A stretch of 64,000 bases of DNA from assembly GCA_020630915.1 (NCBI GenBank), contig JAHDIF010000001.1, positions 228,686 through 292,685 on the forward strand. Reading direction: 5' to 3'. How positions within the stretch are numbered: position 1 is the stretch's first letter; every line of letters begins with the position of its first letter. Of this stretch, positions 45,563 to 53,789 are shown piece after piece. The notes under the pieces were generated by a model. That model did no database searches, was not told the DNA's origin, and worked only from the letters and a program-made list of their open reading frames with translations. Both the position numbers and the translations under genes were made by a program. The stretch comes from Dokdonia sp. (lineage in GTDB: Bacteria; Bacteroidota; Bacteroidia; Flavobacteriales; Flavobacteriaceae).

Positions 45563-46795
45563 TTAATCTTCAAATTCTTCTTTTAGAATACGTGTTACAT
45601 CTAGAATAGTTTCTTCTTCTAAATCTGTACGTCTTACAAGATCTTCTACATCTTGCTCTAAGATACTTCTTGCAGTATCTAAACCTATTTTAGCAAACTC
45701 TTCTATGATCCATCCTTCGATTTCATCTGAGAATTCTGTAAGCTCTACATCTTCTTCTACCCCTTCTCTATATACATCAATTTCATAACCTGTAAGTTGC
45801 CCTGCAAGACGGATGTTATGTCCTCCTCTTCCGATCGCTTTACTTACTTCTTCTGGCTTTAAGTATACCTGAGCCGTTTTATTTTCTTCATCAATCTTAA
45901 GACTTGTTATGCGCGCAGGGCTTAGTGCTCTTGTCACAAACAGGTTTAAGTTATTTGTATAGTTAATAACATCTATATTCTCATTTCCTAACTCACGAAC
46001 GATCCCGTGTATGCGTGATCCTTTCATTCCCACACAAGCTCCTACTGGATCGATACGATCGTCATACGAATCTACGGCAACTTTAGCTTTTTCACCTGGA
46101 ATACGCACAACTTTCTTTACGGTTATGAGACCGTCAAAGACTTCTGGTATTTCCGATTCGAATAATTTCTCCAAAAATAATGGAGCTGTACGCGACATTA
46201 TGATCGATGGCTTATTGCCTTTGAGCTCTACACTCTCGATAATTCCTCTTACATTTTCTCCTTTTCTAAAGAAGTCTGAAGGGATCTGTCTGTCTTTAGG
46301 CAAAATCACTTCATTACCTTCATCATCTAGCAATATGATTGCTCTATGACGAATGTGGTGTACCTCTGCAGTATATAGTTCTCCCTCTAGCTCCTTAAAC
46401 TGCTTATATATGTTTGTATTATCGTGCTCGTGTATCTTACTAATCAAGTTCTGACGTAATGCAAGTACAGAACGTCGTCCTAAATCTATAAGTTTTACCT
46501 CTTCAGATACGTCTTCTCCAACTTCAAAATCTTCTTCGATTTTGCGAGCTTCTGTTAAAGAAATTTCGGCATTATCATCTTCTACTTCACCATCTGCTAC
46601 CACAACACGGTTTCTCCAAATTTCTAAATCCCCTTTGTCTGGATTGATAATAATATCAAAATTATCATCACTTCCAAATTTTCGCTTGAGCGTACTTCTA
46701 AAAACCTCTTCTAAGATGGCCATTAGGGTTACACGATCTATTAATTTATCGTCCTTAAATTCTGAAAAAGAATCGATTAACGCTAAATTCTCCAT
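45563..46795 (-). CDS. nusA: Transcription termination/antitermination protein NusA
   Basis: This 410-residue protein binds RNA polymerase and nascent RNA. The N-terminal polymerase-binding domain (about 1-125) is followed by an S1 domain (about 132-200, YTAEVHHIRHRAIILLDDEGN). Two KH domains follow (about 225-345), with the conserved DPVGACVGMKGSRIHGIVREL and KAIGRGGHNIRLAGQLTGYEI. The acidic repeats of the enterobacterial form are absent, as expected. It lies between rimP and infB, the order found in most bacteria, and may control its own operon through the hairpin in the rimP leader. Confidence 0.97.
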   Translation of the reverse strand: MENLALIDSFSEFKDDKLIDRVTLMAILEEVFRSTLKRKFGSDDNFDIIINPDKGDLEIWRNRVVVADGEVEDDNAEISLTEARKIEEDFEVGEDVSEEVKLIDLGRRSVLALRQNLISKIHEHDNTNIYKQFKELEGELYTAEVHHIRHRAIILLDDEGNEVILPKDRQIPSDFFRKGENVRGIIESVELKGNKPSIIMSRTAPLFLEKLFESEIPEVFDGLITVKKVVRIPGEKAKVAVDSYDDRIDPVGACVGMKGSRIHGIVRELGNENIDVINYTNNLNLFVTRALSPARITSLKIDEENKTAQVYLKPEEVSKAIGRGGHNIRLAGQLTGYEIDVYREGVEEDVELTEFSDEIEGWIIEEFAKIGLDTARSILEQDVEDLVRRTDLEEETILDVTRILKEEFED

Positions 46796-46807
46796 ATCAA
46801 CTTATTG

Positions 46808-47272
46808 TTAAAATTTTATCACCACTTTTGCTTGTACAATATCTTTGTAGGGTAAAGTTGCTGTTTTTTGTACCGTCACTTTCCCTTTACCTACAGGTTT
46901 AGGCTCTCTTGTTTTCCAAACAAGCGTCGCCTCTTTTTCTGTAGCTGTCTCCAGAAGGCCTTCTATTTTATCTCCCTGCGTTGTTTTTACTTCAAGTGAT
47001 CTTCCTATGTTTTTAATAAACTGTCTAGGCAGTTCCAGCGGAGTTGTTGCTCCAACAGACATCACTTCTAGCGAAAAATCTTCCTCCTCACGATCCAAGT
47101 TATGCTCTACCTTACGGCTTACAGCGATACAGTCTTGCACGGTAACGCCTTGATCTCCATCGATAGTAACTTTGATCTCATTATCTCCTTTAATATCGAG
47201 ATTGATCAAAAAAAGAGCTGGATTTTCATCAAGCGCTTCTTGAATGAGTTGTTGCACTTTTTCTTTCAACAT
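46808..47272 (-). CDS. rimP: Ribosome maturation factor RimP
   Basis: This 154-residue protein helps mature the 30S ribosomal subunit. The RimP N-terminal fold is seen in LFLINLDIKGDNEIKVTIDGDQGVTVQDCIAVSRKVEHNLD, followed by EDFSLEVMSVGATTPLELPRQFIKNIGRSLEV, where the family usually has EVSSPG..RPL; here the Gly-Ala form is typical of Bacteroidota. It is the first gene of rimP-nusA-infB. A GC-rich terminator-like hairpin lies only 14 bp before its start. Confidence 0.93.
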   Translation of the reverse strand: MLKEKVQQLIQEALDENPALFLINLDIKGDNEIKVTIDGDQGVTVQDCIAVSRKVEHNLDREEEDFSLEVMSVGATTPLELPRQFIKNIGRSLEVKTTQGDKIEGLLETATEKEATLVWKTREPKPVGKGKVTVQKTATLPYKDIVQAKVVIKF

Positions 47273-47285
47273 ATTGGGCTATAAA

Positions 47286-47309
47286 AAGAGGGGACCGCTG
47301 TCCCCTCTT
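47286..47309 (-). promoter_or_regulatory. Terminator-like hairpin in the rimP-nusA-infB leader (attenuator candidate)
   Basis: On the minus strand, the GC-rich stem AAGAGGGGACA/GTCCCCTCTT is followed directly by TTTTTATAG and then, after a few bases, the rimP ATG at 47272. This is a textbook intrinsic terminator placed before, not after, an operon. Confidence 0.65.
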
Positions 47310-47332
47310 AATTCCTTATTCTTTCAACGGTG

Positions 47333-47340
47333 CAAATGTA
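47333..47340 (-). promoter_or_regulatory. Candidate -7 element upstream of rimP
   Basis: Minus-strand TACATTTG is a perfect TAnnTTTG match. Transcription from it would start about 15-20 bp before the hairpin at 47309, so the hairpin would be in the leader. No clear TTTG box is found at the usual spacing. Confidence 0.4.
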
Positions 47341-47440
47341 AGACAAATTATCCATTTATAAAAGAGGGAGTCCCAATCATTATTTTGTAAATTTAGAAAC
47401 CAAATCCTTTAATTACAACTACTTACCAAAACCATCCGTT

Positions 47441-48280
47441 ATGATAAAAAAAATACTTGTTCCTACAGATTTTTCAGAGCAGGCAGAAAATGCATTGCGC
47501 GTTGCTGCAGATATTGCTAGAAAACACCAGAGTGAGATATACTTACTTCACATGCTAGAGCTACCCATGCAACTTGTAGACGGAGCGACAGGAGGCGCAA
47601 AAAGTGACCTTCCTGAGGCGCTCTTTTTTATGAAACTGGCGCATCAAAAATTTGAGAATATGATGAATGCTGATTTTCTTAAAGACATTAACGTGCACGA
47701 GACTGCAGAATTTGATGGCGCCTTTGATGGGATTATGGATTATGCTAAAAAATATGAGGCAAACCTTATCGTAATGGGATCACACGGCGCAAGTGGTTTA
47801 CAAGAACTTTTTATTGGATCTAACACGGAGAAAGTGGTGCGCAACTCAGAAATACCTGTGCTGGTCATTAAAAAGCGCCACAAGGATTTTAACGTACATA
47901 AGTTTGTCTATGCACTAGATTTTAAGGCAGAAAATCACAATGCGTTTAGACAGGCAATCGCTTTCGCGAAAGCAAATAACGTCACCCTTCATACCTTATA
48001 CGTAAACACTCCAGGAGACTTTAGGACTACCCATCAGGTAGAAGCCGTGATGCAAACTTTTATGAATGAGGAAAAAGAAAAACTTGAGGATTACACACTC
48101 AACATTTATAACGACAACTCTATAGAAAGCGGTATTTTACACTTTTCCGAAATGATTAACGCCGGTTTAATAGGCATAGGTACCCACGGAAGAAAAGGAC
48201 TTGCTCATTTCTTAAATAGTTCATTAAGTGAAGGACTTGTAAATCACGCGGAAAGGCCTGTGATTACTTTTAAGATATAA
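47441..48280 (+). CDS. Universal stress protein, tandem UspA domains
   Basis: This 279-residue cytosolic protein has two UspA domains. Domain 1 (about 1-147) has KILVPTDFSEQAENALRVA and the nucleotide-binding pattern GSHGASGLQELFIGSNTEKVVRNSEIPVLVIK. Domain 2 (about 150-279) has GIGTHGRKGLAHFLNSSLSEGLVNHAERPVITFK. The GxHG..GL...GS..E pattern suggests ATP binding, at least in domain 1. Such proteins respond to starvation and oxidative stress. A TTTCGCGAAA palindrome encodes IAFAKAN at the start of a helix in domain 2. It is monocistronic, divergent from rimP. Confidence 0.92.
   Translation: MIKKILVPTDFSEQAENALRVAADIARKHQSEIYLLHMLELPMQLVDGATGGAKSDLPEALFFMKLAHQKFENMMNADFLKDINVHETAEFDGAFDGIMDYAKKYEANLIVMGSHGASGLQELFIGSNTEKVVRNSEIPVLVIKKRHKDFNVHKFVYALDFKAENHNAFRQAIAFAKANNVTLHTLYVNTPGDFRTTHQVEAVMQTFMNEEKEKLEDYTLNIYNDNSIESGILHFSEMINAGLIGIGTHGRKGLAHFLNSSLSEGLVNHAERPVITFKI
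47959..47974. repeat. CGCTTTCGCGAAAGCA palindrome inside usp gene
   Basis: The core is at 47962-47971. It encodes IAFAKAN within the first helix of the second UspA domain. Confidence 0.9.
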
Positions 48281-48481
48281 CCCAGCATTTTAGATATTAA
48301 CTTGACAATCTAGCCAATTCCTAATTATTGGTTCAAATATTGATTTTATTCTTGACAATCCAAACAGAAAGATAATTTAATGGATTGTGTACAATTCTAC
48401 CTAAGCCTATACATTGTATTTAAGTAACAACATCACCAATGAGATTTTAACAGCCATTTATTATCCACATTAACCAACAAT

Positions 48482-49072
48482 ATGAAATCCCATACGATAA
48501 TAATATTACTCTTATCTCTATGTCTTTTTAGTTGCAAAAAAGGTTTAGAAGAAATTAAAAATAATGAGCTTAACCACTTTAAAGATTTTGTCAAAAAAGA
48601 AACTTATTCAGAGATTGAAACTAATCCATTATCCTTAGTGCAAATTATATATCCTCACGCGATTTATGCCGATGGTTATAGTGGAGTAATTTTACTTGAA
48701 GATCTTTCGGAAAAAGAATTTGATTTGAAAGTCCGTGATTTGGAAAAAAAAGTTTTTTTTAAATCTTCCTTGTTAGACACTACTAAATATTACACTCCAA
48801 ACATAAAGCAGTTAAAAGAAACAACTAAATTTCCTATCCCAAAACTAGACGATGAAATACTACGATTATCTGACACAATAGACGTTAACAATAGTTACAT
48901 CCTCGGCTTAAGAGAAGAAAACGGAGCTTTTTTCGAAGACAAATTTATAGAAGACATTAGAGATTCTAAAGAACTTAAAGAAATTCAACACTTAATTGGG
49001 AATGGTTTTTCTAATGGAGCAATAATAGACAACACAAACAAGCGTATATTACATTGGATAATCGTTTGGTAA
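48482..49072 (+). CDS. Hypothetical lipoprotein
   Basis: This 196-residue protein has a clear lipoprotein signal peptide (residues 1-18, ..LLLSLCLFSC with lipobox LFSC). I do not recognise the mature part, which is charged and AT-rich with many Lys, Glu and Asn; the C-terminus ends IIDNTNKRILHWIIVW. It stands alone, with a 200-bp gap upstream holding no recognisable gene and a repeat/tRNA region downstream. The nucleotide composition looks more AT-rich than the nearby housekeeping genes, which would fit horizontal acquisition next to a tRNA gene. Confidence 0.7.
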   Translation: MKSHTIIILLLSLCLFSCKKGLEEIKNNELNHFKDFVKKETYSEIETNPLSLVQIIYPHAIYADGYSGVILLEDLSEKEFDLKVRDLEKKVFFKSSLLDTTKYYTPNIKQLKETTKFPIPKLDDEILRLSDTIDVNNSYILGLREENGAFFEDKFIEDIRDSKELKEIQHLIGNGFSNGAIIDNTNKRILHWIIVW

Positions 49073-49412
49073 ATTCACTCTTATTAGTTCTAGTTTCCAA
49101 CCAATACCTTATCGAGGGGATATTAAAACGAAATATAACAATCAAAAAAATCAAATACGTTTCTACGAGCCATATATTTCGCTAAAGTTGAATTTACGTT
49201 TAAGCATTTGTCCAATTTTAAAAAAGAAGATGTTTTTACACTTAAGAATGATACATAGGAGCTATAGAGAGATAATATAGACCAAAAATGAACTACGAGA
49301 TTTCTTCCTCTCGATAAATTGAATTCGCATACTGATGTGAAATGAAAATAACCCTATAATAACCCACGTATCTCAGGTTTTTCTAATATATATTTGAGAC
49401 ATTCAACACAGT

Positions 49413-49444
49413 AAAAAATCCCAACCTTTTTCAAGATTGGGATT
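49413..49444 (-). terminator. Terminator-like hairpin beside truncated tRNA-Gln copy
   Basis: The stem AATCCCAA/TTGGGATT has a T-run on the minus side. It has the same position relative to the tRNA fragment (4 bp away) as the functional terminator has to the intact tRNA. Confidence 0.7.
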
Positions 49445-49448
49445 ATAC

Positions 49449-49464
49449 TGGCCCACTAGGGCTC
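49449..49464 (-). pseudogene. Truncated copy of the tRNA-Gln 3' end
   Basis: TGGCCCACTAGGGCTC is identical to the last 16 bases of the intact tRNA-Gln (49567-49582) and in the same orientation. It is then interrupted by unrelated repeat sequence. It may be an old attachment-site scar or a decayed tandem tRNA gene. Confidence 0.7.
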
Positions 49465-49524
49465 CCTTCGGCTGCGCTCAGGATAAACTTCTCGCCCTCG
49501 TGTTACTCTAGAGTATACTTCATT

Positions 49525-49557
49525 AAAAAAGTCTCAACTTTATAAGTTGAGACTTTT
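49525..49557 (-). terminator. Terminator of tRNA-Gln
   Basis: The stem GTCTCAACTT/AAGTTGAGAC has a 3-nt loop and is flanked by A and T runs. It begins about 14 bp after the 3' end of the tRNA on the minus strand. Confidence 0.85.
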
Positions 49558-49566
49558 AACTAATGT

Positions 49567-49638
49567 TGGCCCACTAGGGCTCGAACCTAGACTCTTCGGT
49601 ACCAAAAACCGACGTGTTGCCAGTTACACCATAGGCCA
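49567..49638 (-). tRNA. tRNA-Gln (anticodon TTG)
   Basis: The 72-nt cloverleaf folds by eye: acceptor TGGCCTA/TGGGCCA, D arm GTGTAACTGGCAACAC, anticodon stem TCGGT/ACCGA with loop TTTTGGT (anticodon TTG), 5-nt variable loop, and T arm CTAGG-TTCGAGC-CCTAG. The 3' CCA is not complete in the gene (it ends GGGCCA within the acceptor), so it is probably added after transcription. Confidence 0.95.
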
Positions 49639-49656
49639 GTGCTTACTTAGCGGATG

Positions 49657-49687
49657 CAAATTTAAACCAAACTTTTTCTTGTACAAA
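49657..49687 (-). promoter_or_regulatory. Promoter of tRNA-Gln
   Basis: On the minus strand, TTTG (49684-49687) is followed after 19 bp by TAAATTTG (49657-49664). This is a full match to the Bacteroidota sigma-A consensus, about 20 bp before the mature tRNA 5' end. Confidence 0.8.
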
Positions 49688-49811
49688 CTTTTTTAAATAA
49701 AATCATATAAGAATTTTCTCACTTTAAAGTTACTATAAAAGACGTTTGGAAAAATTTAACGCCTAAATCGCTCGATATGCTTACCTTCGTCACTTTGCAA
49801 AACATCATTTC

Positions 49812-52800
49812 ATGACCGACTTCAATTTCCAGAAGTATAACAAGATACTGGGCTGGCTTGTATTTGCCGTAGCACTTATTACCTATTCCCTCACCGTAGA
49901 ACCTACTGCTAGTTTTTGGGATGCAGGAGAATATATAAGCACCTCCTCAAAATTAGAAATAGGGCATCCGCCAGGAGCTCCATTATATCAGATACTAGGT
50001 GCCTTTGTATCTACATTTGCTCCAGATAGCACATATATCGCACTGGCGGTAAACTATCTTTCGTGTCTTTCGAGTGCATTTACTATTTTATTTATGTTCT
50101 GGTCACTTACGCTATTAATGCGTCGTGTTTTTCACGTACATAAAGAAACACTTACTAAAACAAAACAACTCGCCATTCTTGCTAGTGCCGCTATAGGAGC
50201 ACTCACGTTTACCTTTACAGACAGCTTCTGGTTCAACGCGGTAGAGGCCGAAGTATATGCACCAGCAGCATTTATAATGTCTAAGCTATTCTATCTAGGA
50301 TTATTATGGGAGAGAGATATGCACGCTCCCAGAGGTAATAAATGGCTCATTCTTATTGCATTTATTGTAGGTCTTTCTTTTGGGATTCACTTTATGGGAC
50401 TTCTTACTATACCCGCGATAGGACTCTTATATTATTTTAAGAACACAAAAGAGGTCACCCCTAAAAATTTTGTGATTGCTCTGGTTATAGTCGTTGCAAT
50501 ACTGATGTTTATTTTTAAGCTATTATTGCCGTATACGCTCTCATTCTTTGGTTATCTAGAAGTATTCTTTGTAAACTCTATAGGACTGCCATTTAATAGC
50601 GGGACTATAATAGCAGGTCTGATACTGGTAGTCGCGTTTTATTATGGGTTTACGCTTTCGCGAAAGCGTAATCTCCCAACTGTACATACCATAATCCTTT
50701 GTGTATTGTACATTTTTATCGGGTTCTCTAGCTGGATGATGCTTCCAATACGCGCAAACGCAGGAACTACGATTAATGAAAATAATCCGAGTAATGCCCG
50801 TTCTCTACTTGCCTATTATAATAGAGAACAATATCCTGAAACAAAACTTTTTTACGGCCCACAGTTTACGGCAGACTACGCCGGTTTAGATCCAGATAAT
50901 CCCTATCTAGATGACAAAAAAATCTATGAGAAAGATGAAAAAACTGGTAAGTATGTAGTTATCAATGAATGGCGCAACGCCAAACAGAATCTTGACGACG
51001 CGCACAAAGCTTTCCTACCTCGTATGTGGAGCCCAGAGAATAATGCAAACTACATGCAGTATACGGGGCCGTTGGATTTTAGAATCAAATTTGACCCAAA
51101 CCTTTCTCAGGAAGAAAAAGAGTACATACAAGATGTTGTAACTCAGTTTAAAGTAGATTATGCTGCAGGAAAGGTAGACTATGACGGCTTTAACGCTTTT
51201 CTTAAAAGCCCTATTGGTCCTTATCTGGATATAGATAAGCCTTCATTTGCAGATAATATTGGATTTATGTTTAGTTACCAATTTGGGTATATGTACTGGC
51301 GTTATTTTATGTGGAATTTTGCAGGTCGCCAGAACGACATACAAGGACAAGGAGATGATTTTAATGGAAATTGGATAAGTGGCATCGACTTTATAGACAG
51401 CCTATTTTTAGGGTCTCAAGACAACTTACCGTCTGATGTAGAAAATAATAAAGCACGCAACAAATATTATTTCCTACCACTTCTTTTAGGGTTACTAGGG
51501 TTATTATTTCACGCAAGTAAAGACTGGAAACGCTTTATTGTACTGATGGTGTTTTTCTTATTTACTGGATTGGCTCTTAAAGTCTATCTTAATGAGCGCC
51601 CTTTTGAGCCTAGAGAGCGCGACTATGCACTGGTAGGATCTTTTTATGTATTTGCCATGTGGATAGGTTTTGGAGCTCTTGCACTTTTTGACCTTATCAA
51701 AGATTTTCTAAAGCCTAAAATTGCGATGCCTATTGCCTTTGTAGCATGTCTCTTTGCAGGACCTGTATTACTAGCAAAAGGAAACTGGGATGATCACGAT
51801 CGTTCTGGTCGTAAGACGGCTCTTGCCATGGCTAGAAAATACTTAGACTCTGTAGATGAGAACGCCATACTCTTTACCATAGGAGATAATGACACCTTTG
51901 CACTCTGGTATCTGCAGGAGATAGAGGGCTACCGCACAGATGTGCGCGTTGTGAATACTAGCCTGATTAATACAGACTGGTATATGGATCAAATGAAGCG
52001 CAAAGCTTATGAAAGTGATCCTGTGCCTAGCCAACTCTCGCATGAAGAATATCGTTACGGTACACGTGATTATGCTTTTTACAAACCAGTACGAGATACG
52101 ATGCCTGTAGATTTATGGATGGATTGGCTTGCTAGTAACGATCCTAGAACTAAAGAAAAATTACGAAGTGGGGAAACGGCGGCAACTTTTCCAAGTAAGA
52201 ATATCATATTACCTGTGCAAAAAAACAATGTCCTTGCTAATGGAACGGTAAAAGGAAAGGATAGTGATGAGATTGTAGATGAAATTACGCTATCCCTTTC
52301 AGGAGATATTTTATATAAGAACAGAATTCTCATGCTAGATATAGTAGCAAATAATAACTGGGAACGCCCTATCTATTTTACTGGAGGAAGCTTTGGTGAT
52401 GATGACTATTTGTGGATGAAGGATTACCTCCAGTTAGACGGAGTGTGCTATAGATTAGTACCTATCAAAACAGCGATAGACCCTAACAACCCATATGATA
52501 TGGGACGTATAGATACAGAGAAATCTTATAACATTATTAAAAATTGGTATTGGGGTAACAGTGGTAATCCGGATATATATCATGACCGAGAAACTCGTAC
52601 AAATGCCATTACGTATCGAGGGAATATTGCTCGTGTAGTAGAAGCGCTTTTAAAAGAAGGACAACCCGATAAGGCGAAAGAGCTTATGGACATTGCTATG
52701 GAAAAAATGCCCATAGACACTTTTGAATTTTACACACTCGTCGAGCCATATGTTTCTGGTTATTATGAAATTGGAGAAACAGAAAGAGCCAGAGAAATTT

Positions 52801-53102
52801 GGAAACAACTGGCCACAAAATATCAAGAGCAACTCACCTATTTTAGCACCTTAAGTGAAGAGAGACAATACAAGTACTTAGAAGAAATCTGGACCAATAT
52901 AGAGAAATATCGTTCTTTAGTGGATCTCATAGTCATCAATCAAGATGAAGATCTGCTCAAAGAAAAAGCAAACGAGTTTAATAACTATGTAAACCTATTC
53001 CCATTTTTATTAGATGACGAGGAGGATAGGACGCCAGAAAGTTTAGAAACACTTCCAGCAGAAAGTATTCCAATTCCTGCAGATTCTCAAGATATTGAAT
53101 AA
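49812..53102 (+). CDS. DUF2723 membrane protein (protein O-mannosyltransferase-like)
   Basis: This 1096-residue protein has an N-terminal half with about 10-12 transmembrane helices. The opening pattern YSLTVEPTASFWDAGEYISTSSKLEIGHPPGAPLYQILGAF is the DUF2723 signature and contains acidic residues in the first periplasmic loop, as in GT-C-fold glycosyltransferases. The rest (about 600-1096) is a large soluble region with ILFTIGDNDTFALWYLQEIEGYRTDVRVVN and TPR-like helices near the C-terminus. Members occur in Bacteroidota and are proposed to transfer sugars from lipid carriers to proteins or envelope glycans. The polysaccharide deacetylase gene begins directly at its stop. A palindrome copy encodes TLSRKRN in a loop between helices. 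Confidence 0.85.
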   Translation: MTDFNFQKYNKILGWLVFAVALITYSLTVEPTASFWDAGEYISTSSKLEIGHPPGAPLYQILGAFVSTFAPDSTYIALAVNYLSCLSSAFTILFMFWSLTLLMRRVFHVHKETLTKTKQLAILASAAIGALTFTFTDSFWFNAVEAEVYAPAAFIMSKLFYLGLLWERDMHAPRGNKWLILIAFIVGLSFGIHFMGLLTIPAIGLLYYFKNTKEVTPKNFVIALVIVVAILMFIFKLLLPYTLSFFGYLEVFFVNSIGLPFNSGTIIAGLILVVAFYYGFTLSRKRNLPTVHTIILCVLYIFIGFSSWMMLPIRANAGTTINENNPSNARSLLAYYNREQYPETKLFYGPQFTADYAGLDPDNPYLDDKKIYEKDEKTGKYVVINEWRNAKQNLDDAHKAFLPRMWSPENNANYMQYTGPLDFRIKFDPNLSQEEKEYIQDVVTQFKVDYAAGKVDYDGFNAFLKSPIGPYLDIDKPSFADNIGFMFSYQFGYMYWRYFMWNFAGRQNDIQGQGDDFNGNWISGIDFIDSLFLGSQDNLPSDVENNKARNKYYFLPLLLGLLGLLFHASKDWKRFIVLMVFFLFTGLALKVYLNERPFEPRERDYALVGSFYVFAMWIGFGALALFDLIKDFLKPKIAMPIAFVACLFAGPVLLAKGNWDDHDRSGRKTALAMARKYLDSVDENAILFTIGDNDTFALWYLQEIEGYRTDVRVVNTSLINTDWYMDQMKRKAYESDPVPSQLSHEEYRYGTRDYAFYKPVRDTMPVDLWMDWLASNDPRTKEKLRSGETAATFPSKNIILPVQKNNVLANGTVKGKDSDEIVDEITLSLSGDILYKNRILMLDIVANNNWERPIYFTGGSFGDDDYLWMKDYLQLDGVCYRLVPIKTAIDPNNPYDMGRIDTEKSYNIIKNWYWGNSGNPDIYHDRETRTNAITYRGNIARVVEALLKEGQPDKAKELMDIAMEKMPIDTFEFYTLVEPYVSGYYEIGETERAREIWKQLATKYQEQLTYFSTLSEERQYKYLEEIWTNIEKYRSLVDLIVINQDEDLLKEKANEFNNYVNLFPFLLDDEEDRTPESLETLPAESIPIPADSQDIE
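50651..50670. repeat. 20-bp perfect palindrome TACGCTTTCGCGAAAGCGTA inside DUF2723 gene
   Basis: This is one of the longest perfect copies in the window (core 50656-50665). It encodes FTLSRKRN in a basic loop right after a transmembrane helix. Confidence 0.95.
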
Positions 53103-53789
53103 GTGAAAAACTTTATTCCATTACCTATTAGGGTGCCATCGTTTGCAAAATGGTGGCACCCTAGTTGGTATGTTTGGGATCGTCCTACAGGAAAAAAAAC
53201 ACTCTACCTAACCTTTGATGATGGTCCTATCCCAGAAGTAACAGAGTGGGTACTGGATATGCTTTCGCGAAAGCAAAACCCAGACAATTCCCCCGTAGAA
53301 GCTACATTTTTTTGCATAGGAGATAATGTGCGTAAGCATACTCATATATTTAAAAAGGTCTTAGGCGCTGGTCATACCGCAGGTAATCACACCTACAATC
53401 ATCTTAAAGGCTGGCTCACTAAAAAAAATACCTACTTAAAAAATGTACATCTAGCAGAAGTAGAAATGTCTAAAGCCGCGAATAAAGGTGTTCATACTCC
53501 TAATTTTCCATTGTTTAGACCACCATATGGTAAGATTAAAAGACAACAAGCAAAGGCTCTAAAAAAACAAGGGTATGGGATCATTATGTATCGCACAGTT
53601 TCTTATGATTGGGATACACACACGTCGCCAGAAAAGTGCTTAGAAAATATACTTAAGCATACTCGGGATGGAGATATTATCGTTTTTCACGACAGTGTAA
53701 AGGCTTTTCAAAATATGCAATATGCATTGCCTCGAGTAATCGATTATTTTTTAGAAAAAGGGTATTCGTTTAGAAAGTTAGAAGATTAG
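53103..53789 (+). CDS. Polysaccharide deacetylase (NodB-type)
   Basis: This 228-residue protein has the carbohydrate esterase 4 motifs: TFDDGP (about 38-43, catalytic Asp and metal Asp), GNHTYNH (metal His pair), RPPYGK, YDWDTHTSP and IIVFHDS (catalytic His). It removes N- or O-acetyl groups from glycans. It has no typical signal peptide, although the first residues (MKNFIPLPIRVPSFAKW) may form a membrane or export segment, so its location is unclear. The start is GTG at 53103, immediately after the DUF2723 stop, so translation is likely coupled. A palindrome encodes MLSRKQN. Its stop codon overlaps that of the convergent thioredoxin-like gene. Confidence 0.9.
   Translation: MKNFIPLPIRVPSFAKWWHPSWYVWDRPTGKKTLYLTFDDGPIPEVTEWVLDMLSRKQNPDNSPVEATFFCIGDNVRKHTHIFKKVLGAGHTAGNHTYNHLKGWLTKKNTYLKNVHLAEVEMSKAANKGVHTPNFPLFRPPYGKIKRQQAKALKKQGYGIIMYRTVSYDWDTHTSPEKCLENILKHTRDGDIIVFHDSVKAFQNMQYALPRVIDYFLEKGYSFRKLED
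53261..53275. repeat. GCTTTCGCGAAAGCA palindrome inside deacetylase gene
   Basis: The core is at 53263-53272. It encodes MLSRKQNPDNS in the loop after the first helix of the NodB domain. Confidence 0.9.

Larger units (their letters stand above)
49073..49566. other. AT-rich non-coding region with decayed tRNA and repeat remnants
   Basis: I see no credible gene here. From 49073 to about 49410 there is only AT-rich sequence. Then follow a terminator hairpin (49413-49444), a 16-bp copy of the tRNA-Gln 3' end (49449-49464), a fragment related to the repeats at 3582-3673 (about 49466-49485) and the terminator of the intact tRNA (49525-49557). Confidence 0.65.
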
